The translations under genes and the position numbers were made by a program. A model generated the notes under the pieces. The model searched no databases and had not been told where the DNA came from. It worked only from the letters and a program-made list of their open reading frames with translations. A stretch of DNA of 64,000 nucleotides from Moheibacter lacus (lineage in GTDB: Bacteria > Bacteroidota > Bacteroidia > Flavobacteriales > Weeksellaceae), in contig NZ_JACDZE010000001.1 of assembly GCF_014042165.1 (NCBI RefSeq), positions 124,001 to 188,000 of the forward strand. The letters run 5' to 3'. This document shows positions 26,998 to 36,598 of this stretch, piece after piece (position 1 is the stretch's first letter; every line of letters starts with the position of its first letter).

Positions 26998-28257
26998 TTA
27001 ATACAAATTTTCCAATGCTTTTTTCAAATTCGATAAAATCTCCGAAATATCCGATTTCGAAGTTGTCCCAACGGAAAGTCGGAACCAAGTCGAGTCAATT
27101 GAAGCACCAAATGCACTAAACGGAACCAATGCGACTTTTGCTTCTTTCAACAAATAACTGGTGATTTCCTGAACCGTTTCGATTTTATTTCCGCTTTCTG
27201 TCATTTTTCCGATCAAATCAAATTTCACCGTGAGATACAAAGCCGCTTCCGGCTCGATTACATCTACCGGAAATCCTTCCGATTTCATCTCCGCAAAACC
27301 TTTGTAAAATTCATCCAAACGAAAAGACAATTCCGATTTAATTTGGGTTAAATAAGATGCTACTTCATTTTCTTTGGTCAAAAATTCTGCAGTTGCCAAT
27401 TGCTCAGGTTTAGGCGCCCATGCACCGATGTGCCCCAAAATATCTTTCATTTTATGGATGATTTTCTCCGGTCCAAATGCCCATCCTACGCGGACTCCGG
27501 TTGCAGCAAAGGCTTTGGATATTCCATCGATGAAAATCGTGTAATCCCGCATTTCAGGATTGAGCGAAACAGGATTATAATGCTCTGTTTCTCCATAGGT
27601 TAGCTGCCAATAAATCTGATCATACAACAAATACAAAGGTTTTAAATCCAATTCCTTTCTTCGTTTATTTTCTGCTACTATCAAATCAGAAATTTTTGCC
27701 AATTCCTCTTTTTCAAAAGTCGTCCCGGTCGGATTCAATGGCGAACAAACCGCAATCAAATCTACTTCTTGCATATAAGGTTCGATTTCTGCAGCCGTCG
27801 GCATGAATTTATTTTCCGGACTTGTTTCGATGACGATTTCTTTGTTTCTTGCCAAATACGTATAAGCATCATTGTTCCAAGATGGCGTCGGATACAAAAC
27901 CGTATCTTCCAAATCCAAAATCGTTTGATACACCGCATATATCAACGGTCGCGCGCCACCGGAAATCAAAATTTCGTTTTCCGAATATGTCAATCCCAAA
28001 TTCTTTTTCAAATAGTCAGAAACCGATTTTCGGAGTTGGATTTCTCCGTTTCCAAGCGGATAATTGGTCAAATCTTTTTCATATGCCTCGATGATCAAGG
28101 ATTTTAATCTGTCAGGAATGGGAAAAATTTTGGAATCAAAATCTCCGATGGTCAAATTGTAAATTTTTTCACCTTGCGCTTGTAAAGCTTTTACTTCTCC
28201 GGCCAATTTGATGATGGCCGATCCTTTTAAATTTTCAGAAAGTTGTGATGTTTTCAT
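26998..28257 (-). CDS. Class I/II PLP-dependent aminotransferase
   Basis: 419 residues from the ATG at 28257. The PLP-binding lysine is in 'GISKAFAATGVRVGW' (SKxxxxxGxRxGW). 'PLNPTGTTFEKEEL', 'SGGARPLIYAVYQTIL' and 'YDQIYWQL' are family landmarks. It resembles aspartate aminotransferase-like enzymes and probably makes or uses an amino donor for amino-acid metabolism; the exact substrate cannot be read from the sequence. It sits between metH and metF, so a role in methionine or one-carbon metabolism is plausible but inferred. An upstream non-ATG extension was not used. Confidence 0.88.
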   Translation of the reverse strand: MKTSQLSENLKGSAIIKLAGEVKALQAQGEKIYNLTIGDFDSKIFPIPDRLKSLIIEAYEKDLTNYPLGNGEIQLRKSVSDYLKKNLGLTYSENEILISGGARPLIYAVYQTILDLEDTVLYPTPSWNNDAYTYLARNKEIVIETSPENKFMPTAAEIEPYMQEVDLIAVCSPLNPTGTTFEKEELAKISDLIVAENKRRKELDLKPLYLLYDQIYWQLTYGETEHYNPVSLNPEMRDYTIFIDGISKAFAATGVRVGWAFGPEKIIHKMKDILGHIGAWAPKPEQLATAEFLTKENEVASYLTQIKSELSFRLDEFYKGFAEMKSEGFPVDVIEPEAALYLTVKFDLIGKMTESGNKIETVQEITSYLLKEAKVALVPFSAFGASIDSTWFRLSVGTTSKSDISEILSNLKKALENLY

Positions 28258-28334
28258 TTTTGATGGATGTTGGATGCTGAATGCTGAATGCTTTAAACTA
28301 TTCAAAATTCAACTCAATTATTTTTTCTATTTTA

Positions 28335-31001
28335 TTAGTAAGTTGCTAAATTAGGCGACAACCATTTTTCTGCCAATTCTATCTCTATATTTTTTCTTTT
28401 TGCAAAATCTTCTACTTGATCCATTTTAATTTTTCCTACGCCGAAATATTTCGCTTCCGGACTTGCGAAATAATATCCGGAAACGGAAGAAACCGGCAGC
28501 ATCGCCAGCGATTCTGTCAATTCAATTCCCGTTTTTTCTTTTACCTTTAACAATTCCCAAATCGATAATTTCTCCAAATGATCTGGACAAGCCGGATACC
28601 CAGGCGCCGGACGAATTCCTTTGTAGGCTTCTTTTATCAAATCTTCATTGCTCAAAACCTCATCTGCACTATAACCCCAATATTCTTTTCGGACTTTTTC
28701 ATGCAAAAATTCTGCATAAGCCTCAGCCAAACGGTCTGCCAAGGCTTTAACCATAATTGAATTATAATCGTCATTATTCTCTTCAAAAGCTCTCGCAAAA
28801 TCGGAAATTTCTTTTCCGGCCGTTACCGCAAAACATCCAACATAATCCTCAATTCCGCTTTCCTTCGGCGCTATGAAATCGGCCAATGAAAAATTGGGTA
28901 AATTCTTTGATTTTTTGGATTGTTGGCGCAGCGAAATAAATTGATTGATCTTAGTACCATCTTCATCGTAAATTTCGATGGTATCGTCTTCTACTGAATT
29001 AGATTTAAACAACCCAAAAATTCCTTTTGGTTTGGCAATATTTTCATTTTCGATCCGATCCAACATTTCCAAGGTATCTTTGTACAACTTTTTAGCTTCT
29101 GTTCCAATTAATTCGTCCTCCAACAAATCGGGAAATTTTCCGTGCAATTCCCAAGTTTTAAAATAAGGTGTCCAATCGATATAATCCCTTAATTCCGAAA
29201 CGGTTGCCTCATGCAAATGAACTCCCAAATTATGTGGTTTAAAGGGTTTATTTGCTTCGAAATCAACTTTGAACTTATTTTCTCTTGCTTGATCTATGGT
29301 TAAATATTCTTTCTGAACCGTTCGGGAAAGAAATCCGTCACGAATTTTGTCATAATCTTTATGCGTTTCGACCAAAAATTCGTTTTGATTTTCACTGATC
29401 AATTTAGTCGCGACCGGAACAGAACGTGATGCATCCAAAATATGAATCACGGACGAATATTCAGGTGCGATTTTCACCGCTGTATGCGCTTTGGAAGTCG
29501 TTGCTCCACCTATCAACAACGGTAAATTCATTTCTCGTTTTTTCATTTCGCGGGCGACGTGAACCATTTCGTCCAGAGAAGGCGTGATCAAACCGCTTAG
29601 ACCGATCATGTCTACTTTATGCTGAATCGCTTCTTCCAGAATTTTTTCAGCAGGAACCATCACACCTAAATCGATGATTTCAAATCCATTACAACTCAAA
29701 ACGACAGAAACGATATTTTTCCCAATGTCGTGGACATCGCCTTTCACCGTAGCCATCAACACTTTAGCAGCGGGTTTATCAGTTTTGTTTCTGCGTTTTT
29801 CTTCTTCCAAATAAGGTGTCAAATAAGCAACCGCTTTTTTCATCACACGCGCCGATTTTACGACCTGTGGTAAAAACATCTTTCCGGCTCCAAACAAATC
29901 CCCGACGACATTCATTCCGTCCATCAGTGGACCTTCGATGACTTTCAAAGGTGATTCGATTTTGGCTAAAGCTTCTGCAGTATCCTCGTCGATAAATTCG
30001 GTAATTCCTTTTACGAGCGAATGTTCAATTCGTTTTTCCAACAACCAATTTCGCCATTCATCGTCTTTCTTTTTGGTTTTGGCTTCGCCTTTTACATTTT
30101 CAGCATAATCTATCAATCGTTCCGTAGCATCTTCCCTTCTATCGAGCACTACATCTTCAACCAATTCCAACAAATCAGGCGGAATGTTGTCATACACTTC
30201 GAGCATTTCAGGATTGACGATTCCCATATCCATTCCGTATTTAATCCCGTGGTATAAAAACACAGAATGAATGGCTTCACGCACCAAATTATTTCCCCGA
30301 AAGGAAAAAGAAGCATTGCTCACACCACCGCTTACCAAAGCGCCCGACAAATTTTCTTTGATCCATTTGGTCGCTTCAAAAAAGTCCAAAGCATTTCGCC
30401 GGTGTTCTTCCATTCCAGTTGCAAGCGGAAATATATTCACATCAAAAATGATGTCGTTTTTTGGAAAACCAATTTGATTCACCAAAATATCATACGAACG
30501 TTTACAGATTTCGATTCTTCGTTCTAAATTATCGGCCTGCCCGATTTCATCAAATGCCATGACGATGGCTGCCGCTCCATATCGACGAATTTTTTTGGCT
30601 TGGTAAATAAATTGTTCTTCACCTTCTTTTAAACTGATGGAATTGACGATGGCTTTACCCTGCACATTTTTGAGTCCGGCTTCGAGAATTTCCCATTTGG
30701 ACGAATCAATCATAATCGGGACTTTGGAAATATCAGGTTCAGCTGCAATCAAACGTAAAAACCGAACCATGGCTTGTTTGCCATCGAGCATTCCTTCGTC
30801 CATGTTGATGTCGATAATTTGCGCACCTCCTTCGACTTGGTCACGTGCAATTTGCAAAGCGGCTTCGTAATCTCCGGATTTGATGAGACTCAAAAATCGT
30901 TTGGAACCGGTGACATTGGTGCGTTCGCCGACGTTTACAAAGTTTGAATTGTCTCGTATGTAGAGCGGTTCTAATCCGCTTAAAGTTAATTTTAAACTCA
31001 T
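28335..31001 (-). CDS. metH: Methionine synthase, folate-, cobalamin- and activation-domain subunit
   Basis: 888 residues. Domains in order: pterin-binding barrel ('[15 protein letters not shown]', '[14 protein letters not shown]'), cap domain, cobalamin-binding domain with the base-off His motif 'DVHDIGKNI' and '[13 protein letters not shown]', and a C-terminal SAM-binding activation domain ('[15 protein letters not shown]'). The homocysteine-binding barrel is missing and is encoded separately at 31485-32483. Together they methylate homocysteine using 5-methyl-THF and B12. Splitting of MetH is common in Bacteroidetes as far as I recall. The two halves are separated here by a small unrelated gene and a palindrome. 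Confidence 0.95.
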   Translation of the reverse strand: MSLKLTLSGLEPLYIRDNSNFVNVGERTNVTGSKRFLSLIKSGDYEAALQIARDQVEGGAQIIDINMDEGMLDGKQAMVRFLRLIAAEPDISKVPIMIDSSKWEILEAGLKNVQGKAIVNSISLKEGEEQFIYQAKKIRRYGAAAIVMAFDEIGQADNLERRIEICKRSYDILVNQIGFPKNDIIFDVNIFPLATGMEEHRRNALDFFEATKWIKENLSGALVSGGVSNASFSFRGNNLVREAIHSVFLYHGIKYGMDMGIVNPEMLEVYDNIPPDLLELVEDVVLDRREDATERLIDYAENVKGEAKTKKKDDEWRNWLLEKRIEHSLVKGITEFIDEDTAEALAKIESPLKVIEGPLMDGMNVVGDLFGAGKMFLPQVVKSARVMKKAVAYLTPYLEEEKRRNKTDKPAAKVLMATVKGDVHDIGKNIVSVVLSCNGFEIIDLGVMVPAEKILEEAIQHKVDMIGLSGLITPSLDEMVHVAREMKKREMNLPLLIGGATTSKAHTAVKIAPEYSSVIHILDASRSVPVATKLISENQNEFLVETHKDYDKIRDGFLSRTVQKEYLTIDQARENKFKVDFEANKPFKPHNLGVHLHEATVSELRDYIDWTPYFKTWELHGKFPDLLEDELIGTEAKKLYKDTLEMLDRIENENIAKPKGIFGLFKSNSVEDDTIEIYDEDGTKINQFISLRQQSKKSKNLPNFSLADFIAPKESGIEDYVGCFAVTAGKEISDFARAFEENNDDYNSIMVKALADRLAEAYAEFLHEKVRKEYWGYSADEVLSNEDLIKEAYKGIRPAPGYPACPDHLEKLSIWELLKVKEKTGIELTESLAMLPVSSVSGYYFASPEAKYFGVGKIKMDQVEDFAKRKNIEIELAEKWLSPNLATY

Positions 31002-31046
31002 TCTTTTTTTAATAGCACAAAGTATAATGTATCAAGTTTAAAGTAT

Positions 31047-31424
31047 TTATTCTTTTAAAAACCTTTCTGGAATTGATGGAAAATCATAATTCCACTTATT
31101 AGTTTTAGAATTATAAAACAAGTAGGGTGGATCAAATCCTTCCACAAAAACTAATTCAAATTCTTCATCATTAATTAAAATATATTCCGGAATAGTAGAG
31201 CCTATTTCATTAAAATTAAAATGTAAATTTTTTAACGTTTTCCAATCTCCTTCTTCGGGTAATTTTTGATTTTCACCTTTATATTTTTTAATATTATCAA
31301 TCAAAGAATTTCCATATTCGATTTCAGATTTATATTTCAATTCAATTGGTAGATTAAACCAAATAATTATCCCTAACAAAAGAGCTATAATTAAACCCAA
31401 TATTAAGTAAATTACTTTTTTCAT
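31047..31424 (-). CDS. Hypothetical small membrane-anchored protein inserted in the met operon
   Basis: 125 residues. An N-terminal membrane span (VIYLILGLIIALLLGIIIWF, residues 4-23) is followed by a soluble domain with 'YGNSLIDNIKKYKGENQKLP' and 'YNSKTNKWNYDFPSIPE'. It is unrecognised, and AT-rich relative to the metH genes. It lies between the two MetH halves on the same strand, 17 bases downstream of a palindromic repeat, so it reads as an insertion with that repeat. It would be transcribed from the riboswitch-controlled promoter unless it has its own. Confidence 0.6.
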   Translation of the reverse strand: MKKVIYLILGLIIALLLGIIIWFNLPIELKYKSEIEYGNSLIDNIKKYKGENQKLPEEGDWKTLKNLHFNFNEIGSTIPEYILINDEEFELVFVEGFDPPYLFYNSKTNKWNYDFPSIPERFLKE

Positions 31425-31440
31425 GTTTGCATTTTTTTTC

Positions 31441-31473
31441 AGCCCTGCCAGGGTTTAGAACCCTGGCAGGGCT
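31441..31473. repeat. Perfect palindromic hairpin (REP-like)
   Basis: AGCCCTGCCAGGGTT / AACCCTGGCAGGGCT, a perfect 15-bp stem with a 3-base loop. Its high GC stands out against the surroundings. CCCTGxCAGGG hairpins of this kind recur in Bacteroidetes intergenic DNA (from memory). No T-run follows on the minus strand. Confidence 0.8.
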
Positions 31474-31484
31474 ATTAAGGTTTT

Positions 31485-32483
31485 TTACACCAATTCCGGT
31501 AATTTTCTCGATTGAAAATCCTTTGCGAATTCAGCAATCGCTTTTATATGTTCCGGCGTTGTTCCGCAACATCCGCCGATGATATTGACCCAGCCGTTTT
31601 CGATCATCGGTTTTACATTTTCCAACATGATTTCCGGTGATTCATCGTATCCGCCAAAAGCATTGGGTAATCCGGCATTGGGATATACGCTGACATAAAA
31701 AGGCGAATGATCAGCTAAAGTTTCCACATACGGAATCATATCGGTCGCTCCCAGAGCGCAATTCAAACCGATGCTTAACAATGGAATATGCGAAAGCGAA
31801 ATCAGAAATGCTTCGGTGGTTTGTCCAGAAAGTGTTCTTCCACTTCTATCCGTAATGGTTCCGGAAGCCATGAGCGGAACCTGAATTCCGGTTTTGTCCA
31901 TTGCTTCCATAATTCCGAAGAATGCGGCTTTGGCGTTGAGCGTATCGAAAATGGTTTCGACCAAAATCGCATGGACGCCGGTTTTCAACAAAGGGATGGT
32001 TTGTTCTTTATAAGTTTCGACGAGTTCGTCATAATCCACATTTCGAAATCCGGGATCGTTGACATCGGGTGAGATGGAAGCCGTGCGATTGGTGGGACCG
32101 AGAGAACCTGCTACAAATCGCGGTTTCTCAGGATCTAAGGCGGTGATTTCGGCGGCAGCTTCCAGTGCCAATTTCGCAGAAGCAATATTTAATTCTTCTA
32201 CCAAATTAACCATATCATAATCGATCATGGAAATCCTATTCGCATTGAAAGTATTGGTTTCGATAATATCCGCTCCGGATTTCAAATAATCCAAATGGAT
32301 GTTTTTGATGATGTCGGGTTGGGTAATGGAAAGCAAATCGTTGTTTCCTTTCAAGGATTGGTGAAAATTTTTGAATCGTTCTCCCCGATAATCCTCTTCG
32401 GTCAAATTATGCCGCTGGATCATGGTTCCCATGGCGCCGTCGAGAATGAGTATTCTGTCTTTGATGATGTTGGTCAAATTCAT
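31485..32483 (-). CDS. metH: Methionine synthase, homocysteine-binding subunit
   Basis: 332 residues. This is the homocysteine S-methyltransferase barrel: 'ILDGAMGTMIQRHNLTEEDYRGERF', the first zinc Cys in 'GLNCALGA', and the second pair in 'GGCCGTTPEHI'. These three Cys hold the zinc that activates homocysteine. It lacks the folate and B12 domains, which are in the 888-residue protein downstream. It is the first gene after the SAM-I riboswitch, with about 84 bases between the aptamer and the ATG. Confidence 0.95.
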   Translation of the reverse strand: MNLTNIIKDRILILDGAMGTMIQRHNLTEEDYRGERFKNFHQSLKGNNDLLSITQPDIIKNIHLDYLKSGADIIETNTFNANRISMIDYDMVNLVEELNIASAKLALEAAAEITALDPEKPRFVAGSLGPTNRTASISPDVNDPGFRNVDYDELVETYKEQTIPLLKTGVHAILVETIFDTLNAKAAFFGIMEAMDKTGIQVPLMASGTITDRSGRTLSGQTTEAFLISLSHIPLLSIGLNCALGATDMIPYVETLADHSPFYVSVYPNAGLPNAFGGYDESPEIMLENVKPMIENGWVNIIGGCCGTTPEHIKAIAEFAKDFQSRKLPELV

Positions 32484-32494
32484 TTTATACGTAT

Positions 32495-32522
32495 TTCGTA
32501 GTTCGTATATCGAACTTCGTAA
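32495..32522. repeat. Imperfect inverted repeat just upstream of metH
   Basis: TTCGTAGTTCG / CGAACTTCGTAA around a TATAT loop, within the leader between the SAM-I aptamer and the ATG. It resembles the larger repeat before metF in wording (GAAGTTCG/CGAACTTC). It could mask translation initiation when the aptamer is bound, but no alternative pairing was demonstrated. Confidence 0.45.
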
Positions 32523-32566
32523 TTAACAATTGACCTTATGAAAGAAATATGTGAAGAAATTCTTTC

Positions 32567-32664
32567 CTTATCTTTTCTCGGCTGAACCGAGATAGGATGT
32601 AGCACCCGTCTCAACGGGTTGCTAAGGTTTCACAGGGCCTAATCCCTCCACCTTTCTCAATAAG
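32567..32664 (-). promoter_or_regulatory. SAM-I (S-box) riboswitch controlling the met operon
   Basis: Minus-strand RNA. P1 arms CTTATT (32664-32659) and GATAAG (32572-32567). The invariant core reads GAGAAAGGTGGAGGGATT, then GGCCCTGTGAAACC, AGCAACC and GGTGCTACATCC, as in S-box RNAs. P4 is CTCGG-TTCAG-CCGAG. It binds S-adenosylmethionine and lowers expression of the downstream genes metH, metH, aminotransferase and metF. No U-run terminator follows, so control may be translational or through the nearby inverted repeat. It is preceded by a strong promoter (32671-32703). Confidence 0.96.
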
Positions 32665-32670
32665 GTTCGC

Positions 32671-32703
32671 CAAAGGTATCGATTAATTTTTGAAATGGGC
32701 AAA
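32671..32703 (-). promoter_or_regulatory. Promoter of the met operon (TTTG-N21-TACCTTTG)
   Basis: On the minus strand, TTTG at 32703-32700 and TACCTTTG at 32678-32671, spacer 21 bases. Both match the Bacteroidetes sigma-A boxes. Transcription would start at about the first base of the riboswitch. Confidence 0.8.
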
Positions 32704-32757
32704 TAAAATTGGATTTGCAAAGCTATATTTAATGCTATCAGCAAGATGAAATTTTTG

Positions 32758-32765
32758 TAATTTTG
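32758..32765 (+). promoter_or_regulatory. -7 box of the 1254-residue T9SS gene
   Basis: TAATTTTG, exact TAnnTTTG match, 18 bases before the ATG at 32783. No good -33 box was seen. Confidence 0.45.
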
Positions 32766-32782
32766 TTTTTCAACCTAACCTA

Positions 32783-35700
32783 ATGAAGCAAAAACTCTAC
32801 TTTTTTTTGATATTTTTTTTCTTTTCAATTTTGAGCAGTATAGGGTTTGCTCAAATTAGTATCATTGAAAATTTCAACTCAACAACTGTCAATACGTTAC
32901 CTGATGATTGGACTGTAGATGACGAGGATATTTATCCATTTTCAACCCTAAACACACCACACTCATGTGATGGTAAAGGTTTATCTGATAATGTTTCTAG
33001 CTTTTCCTTAAACAAAACTTCCTATGTTCAAACCCCAACGGATGTATCAAATGGTGCAATCGTCAATGTATCTTTTGATTTCAAAGTAGTGAACAATAGT
33101 TTTGGACCTTTATCTGGAAATTGGGGTAATTTATACTTTGAATACCAAGTTGGTACAAATCCTTCTTGGACAATCGCTCAAAACATAAACAACTCGAATT
33201 ATTCATCTTCAAATACTTGTGTAAATCGCAATTTTACAATCCCCGCAATCAATTTCCCAAATGGCCAAAATGTTCGGTTTCGTTTTCGTGATGTTTATGG
33301 AACTGCAGGAACACCTGATTTTATTGTTATTATTGACAATGTAAATATTACCCAAACTGCGTCCAATCCCCCAAATTGTGATGCCAACTTAACTTCTCCC
33401 ATTAATGGAGCGATCAATGTCCCTATTTCTACAAATCAGATAAACTGGAGTTTTGCGACCGGAGGAGCGACAAATTATAGAATCAGTATGGGAACGACAC
33501 CGGGAGGTTCTCAAATTGCTAATAACATTGATTTGGGGAATGTAAACACGTATACGATTCCCGTTCAATTATTATACGCCACAACTTATTATGTGAGGAT
33601 TGTTCCCACCAATGCATCTGGACCGGCAACAGGTTGTGTAGAACAAAGTTTTACAACTATTGCACCCATCACCATTTCACGCCCTTGGGAAGAACCTTTT
33701 CAAAGCAGCTACTCTGGCCCGCCAATCAATATATATGGATGGGAAGTGGATGATTACATCGTTTCAACTATGCCTTCTCGTTTTGCGGTCAATCCTGATA
33801 ATTTAAATGGATATATTTTACACCAACAATTAAATGAACCCAAAAATTTTCAAACCATTTCTGTTGGGGTGATCCAAGCCGGGGATTTATTGGAATTTGA
33901 TTATGCTTTTGGGCCATATGATTCCGGAGTTATTCCTGGACCTTCAGATGCTGAAATCCGAATTTATATTTCAACGGATTATGGCATCACTTATCCATCT
34001 ACTCCAATTGCGGTTTTAACACCTAATTCAACCAATAATTGGCGAGATTTCAGTTATGACCTCAGCAGCTATGCCGGTCAATTTGTCAAAATTAAAATCG
34101 AAACCAATCCTTTACTCTCTCGCTTTTCTGCTGGGTTTGATAATTTTTATATCGGTCATGAAATCACTTGTGAACGAGCTGAGAACGTAGAGTTGGTCTA
34201 TGTCGGAAGCACTTCCGCTCAGGCGACTTGGGACGCAGTATCGGGCGCTTCAAGTTATGATTGGATGGTTTTTTTAGATGGAGATGATCCAGAAATAGAT
34301 GTGCCTGTTTTTACGGGCAATACCAATTCTACTACGATTACTGTAAACAATTTGGCACCGGGAACTGCCTATGATTTTTATGTTCAAACAGACTGTGGTG
34401 TTGATGGAGAGAGTTTCTTATCAGAAGTTTTGAATTTTACCACCCGTTGTTCAGCGATAGATGATTTCCCATATATTGAATCCTTTGAAGACAGTAGTGC
34501 CAACCGTCCATGTTGGCAAAATGAATATGTCGTTCCAGGATCGCTTCCGTTAAATTGGCGGTACATGTCCCAAACAGACCCTTACAGCATCATCAATACG
34601 CATGATGGTGTAAAATATGCGTTCTTCCAAAGAGACGTAAAAGATGGAAATACGACCAAATTGGTTTCTATTCCATTGGATTTGAGTGGAGTTTCACAAC
34701 CCAAACTATCCTTTTGGTATGTGAATATGTACAACGAAGCCCCTGAAAGTTTAAGCATCAACACTTTAAAAGTTTATTATAAAACCAGTCCAAATGGCAA
34801 TTGGATTCAATTGGGAACTACGTTTGATTCCGATGTTACCGAATGGACTAATGTTGAATTTAACCTTCCGAATCCGAGCAGCGAATATTATATCGCCTTT
34901 GAAGGAATGAATGATTGGGGATTGGGAATTGGGATAGATTCCGTAGAAATTTATGATGATTATACTTGTCCATTTGAAACAACTTGGGACGGAATGGCTT
35001 GGAGCAATGAACTTCCGGATGCTGACACAAAAGCCATCATCAATGGTGATTTTGTTTTAACATCTGATTTGACTGCTTGTCAAATTGAAATCACCGCATT
35101 GGGTTCTTTGGAAATCCCATCCAATCTGACTTTAAATGTAGTGGACCGAATCACCAATCTGGCGACTTCTGAGGATTTTATCGTCCGGAACGAAGCCAAT
35201 TTAATACAAGAACGCGACGTCGAAAATATTGGAGAAATCCGGGTTCATCGCATCGGGATTCCATACAAACGGCTGGATTATACGATTTGGGGTTCACCCG
35301 TTTTAGGACAAGAATTAAAGGCTTTTTCACCTATGACGGTGAACAATCGCATTATGACTTATAACGGGACCGACGGATACCAGCCGGTTCCCGACATTTA
35401 TGCCGATTTCATTCCGGGACAAGGCGTGATGTTCCGTGCGCCCAACAATTGGAGTTCTACGACTCCAGCTGCCTATCACGGCGTATTTACAGGTGTTCCG
35501 CAAAATGGGACTTACAGTTATCCGACGTATGAGGACAGTTACACATCGATTGGAAATCCTTATCCATCCAATTTAGATGCTTACGAATTCTTTATCGCCA
35601 ATCCTAAAGTGGAAACTTTGTATTTCTGGACCAATTTGAATCCCGTAGAAAATGGCTCTTATTCGGGAAATAATTATGCTACACTAAATCTCGCCGGTGG

Positions 35701-36547
35701 AACCATAACGCCGACTTCACCTGATAATGGCGGCGAAAACGAAAAACCCAATGGCATCATTTCAGTTGGACAAGGTTTTATAGTAAAAACTTTAGATACT
35801 GAAGAAGTCGTTTTTAACAATGAAATGCGAACGGACAGCGATGCTCCATTCTTTAAAGGAGAAATAGAAAGGCATCGTTTTTGGCTCAATTTGACCGATC
35901 AAAATGACTATGGTTTTAACCAAATTTTAGTCACCTACATGAACGGAGCCACTGAGGGAATCGATACCCAAATGGATGCCAAAATGCTGAATTATAACGG
36001 CCCTGCTATTTTTAACCAGATTTTAGAACAGCCTTTTATCATCCAAAGCAGACCGACTCCTTTTGATATTCATGATCGAATTTCATTAGGGTTTAAATCC
36101 AATCGCCATGATCGATTCAAAATCCAATTGGCCAATTTCGACGGACTTTTCTCCCAAATCGACATCAAAATATACATCAAAGACCTTTACGACAACAGCG
36201 TACATTGTTTATCTGATTCCGAATTTGAATTTGAAGGTTATGAAGGATTTGAACTGAAAAGATTTGAGGTTTTTTATCTTCCCGAATCTGTCAATTTACA
36301 AACTGATGAATTTGCTACAAATGGCATCATTTTATATAAAAGCAGAGCATACATCGAAATTCTATCTGAATTCCAACACATTGAATCTGTAGAAGTATTT
36401 GATTTGAGTGGACGAAAACTTTGGTCAGATCAGGATTTGAATGCGAAAAAACACCGATTATTGTCTGCCAATTTCGGTTCGCAAATCCTACTCATTCAAA
36501 TAAAATTGGAAAATGGAGAAATGGTTTCGAAAAAATGGGTGAATTAA
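32783..36547 (+). CDS. Large secreted adhesin-like protein with T9SS type C-like sorting signal
   Basis: 1254 residues. The signal peptide is MKQKLYFFLIFFFFSILSSI then GFAQ. Three cleaved-adhesin/jelly-roll-like segments are visible ('IENFNSTTVNTLPDDWTVDD', 'RPWEEPFQSSYSGPPINI', 'YIESFEDSSANRPCWQNE'), each opening like a MAM/choice-of-anchor domain. Fibronectin-III-like stretches lie at about 199-295 and 465-555 ('SAQATWDAVSGASSYDWMVF'). The C-terminal module (about residues 830-1180) is homologous to that of the 1228-residue protein at 3256-6942 ('SIGNPYPSNLDAYEFF', 'GIISVGQGFIVKT', 'NNEMRTDS'). It ends in a similar sorting domain ('EVFDLSGRKLW', 'LENGEMVSKKWVN'). Probably exported to the surface and adhesive. 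Confidence 0.82.
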   Translation: MKQKLYFFLIFFFFSILSSIGFAQISIIENFNSTTVNTLPDDWTVDDEDIYPFSTLNTPHSCDGKGLSDNVSSFSLNKTSYVQTPTDVSNGAIVNVSFDFKVVNNSFGPLSGNWGNLYFEYQVGTNPSWTIAQNINNSNYSSSNTCVNRNFTIPAINFPNGQNVRFRFRDVYGTAGTPDFIVIIDNVNITQTASNPPNCDANLTSPINGAINVPISTNQINWSFATGGATNYRISMGTTPGGSQIANNIDLGNVNTYTIPVQLLYATTYYVRIVPTNASGPATGCVEQSFTTIAPITISRPWEEPFQSSYSGPPINIYGWEVDDYIVSTMPSRFAVNPDNLNGYILHQQLNEPKNFQTISVGVIQAGDLLEFDYAFGPYDSGVIPGPSDAEIRIYISTDYGITYPSTPIAVLTPNSTNNWRDFSYDLSSYAGQFVKIKIETNPLLSRFSAGFDNFYIGHEITCERAENVELVYVGSTSAQATWDAVSGASSYDWMVFLDGDDPEIDVPVFTGNTNSTTITVNNLAPGTAYDFYVQTDCGVDGESFLSEVLNFTTRCSAIDDFPYIESFEDSSANRPCWQNEYVVPGSLPLNWRYMSQTDPYSIINTHDGVKYAFFQRDVKDGNTTKLVSIPLDLSGVSQPKLSFWYVNMYNEAPESLSINTLKVYYKTSPNGNWIQLGTTFDSDVTEWTNVEFNLPNPSSEYYIAFEGMNDWGLGIGIDSVEIYDDYTCPFETTWDGMAWSNELPDADTKAIINGDFVLTSDLTACQIEITALGSLEIPSNLTLNVVDRITNLATSEDFIVRNEANLIQERDVENIGEIRVHRIGIPYKRLDYTIWGSPVLGQELKAFSPMTVNNRIMTYNGTDGYQPVPDIYADFIPGQGVMFRAPNNWSSTTPAAYHGVFTGVPQNGTYSYPTYEDSYTSIGNPYPSNLDAYEFFIANPKVETLYFWTNLNPVENGSYSGNNYATLNLAGGTITPTSPDNGGENEKPNGIISVGQGFIVKTLDTEEVVFNNEMRTDSDAPFFKGEIERHRFWLNLTDQNDYGFNQILVTYMNGATEGIDTQMDAKMLNYNGPAIFNQILEQPFIIQSRPTPFDIHDRISLGFKSNRHDRFKIQLANFDGLFSQIDIKIYIKDLYDNSVHCLSDSEFEFEGYEGFELKRFEVFYLPESVNLQTDEFATNGIILYKSRAYIEILSEFQHIESVEVFDLSGRKLWSDQDLNAKKHRLLSANFGSQILLIQIKLENGEMVSKKWVN

Positions 36548-36577
36548 AAAATCCCACCAATTTTGGATTGATGGGAT
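36546..36577 (-). terminator. Rho-independent terminator of the transaldolase-like gene
   Basis: On the minus strand, ATCCCATCAA/TTGGTGGGAT (one mismatch) is followed by TTTTTT. It overlaps the last bases of the convergent T9SS gene. Confidence 0.75.
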
Positions 36578-36598
36578 GCTATTATAAAAATCGATTTC

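Noticed and set aside
32567-32664. The structured leader considered as a cobalamin or TPP riboswitch, since MetH needs B12
   Set aside because: The core motifs and four-helix layout are those of SAM-I; no B12-box or THI-box is present.
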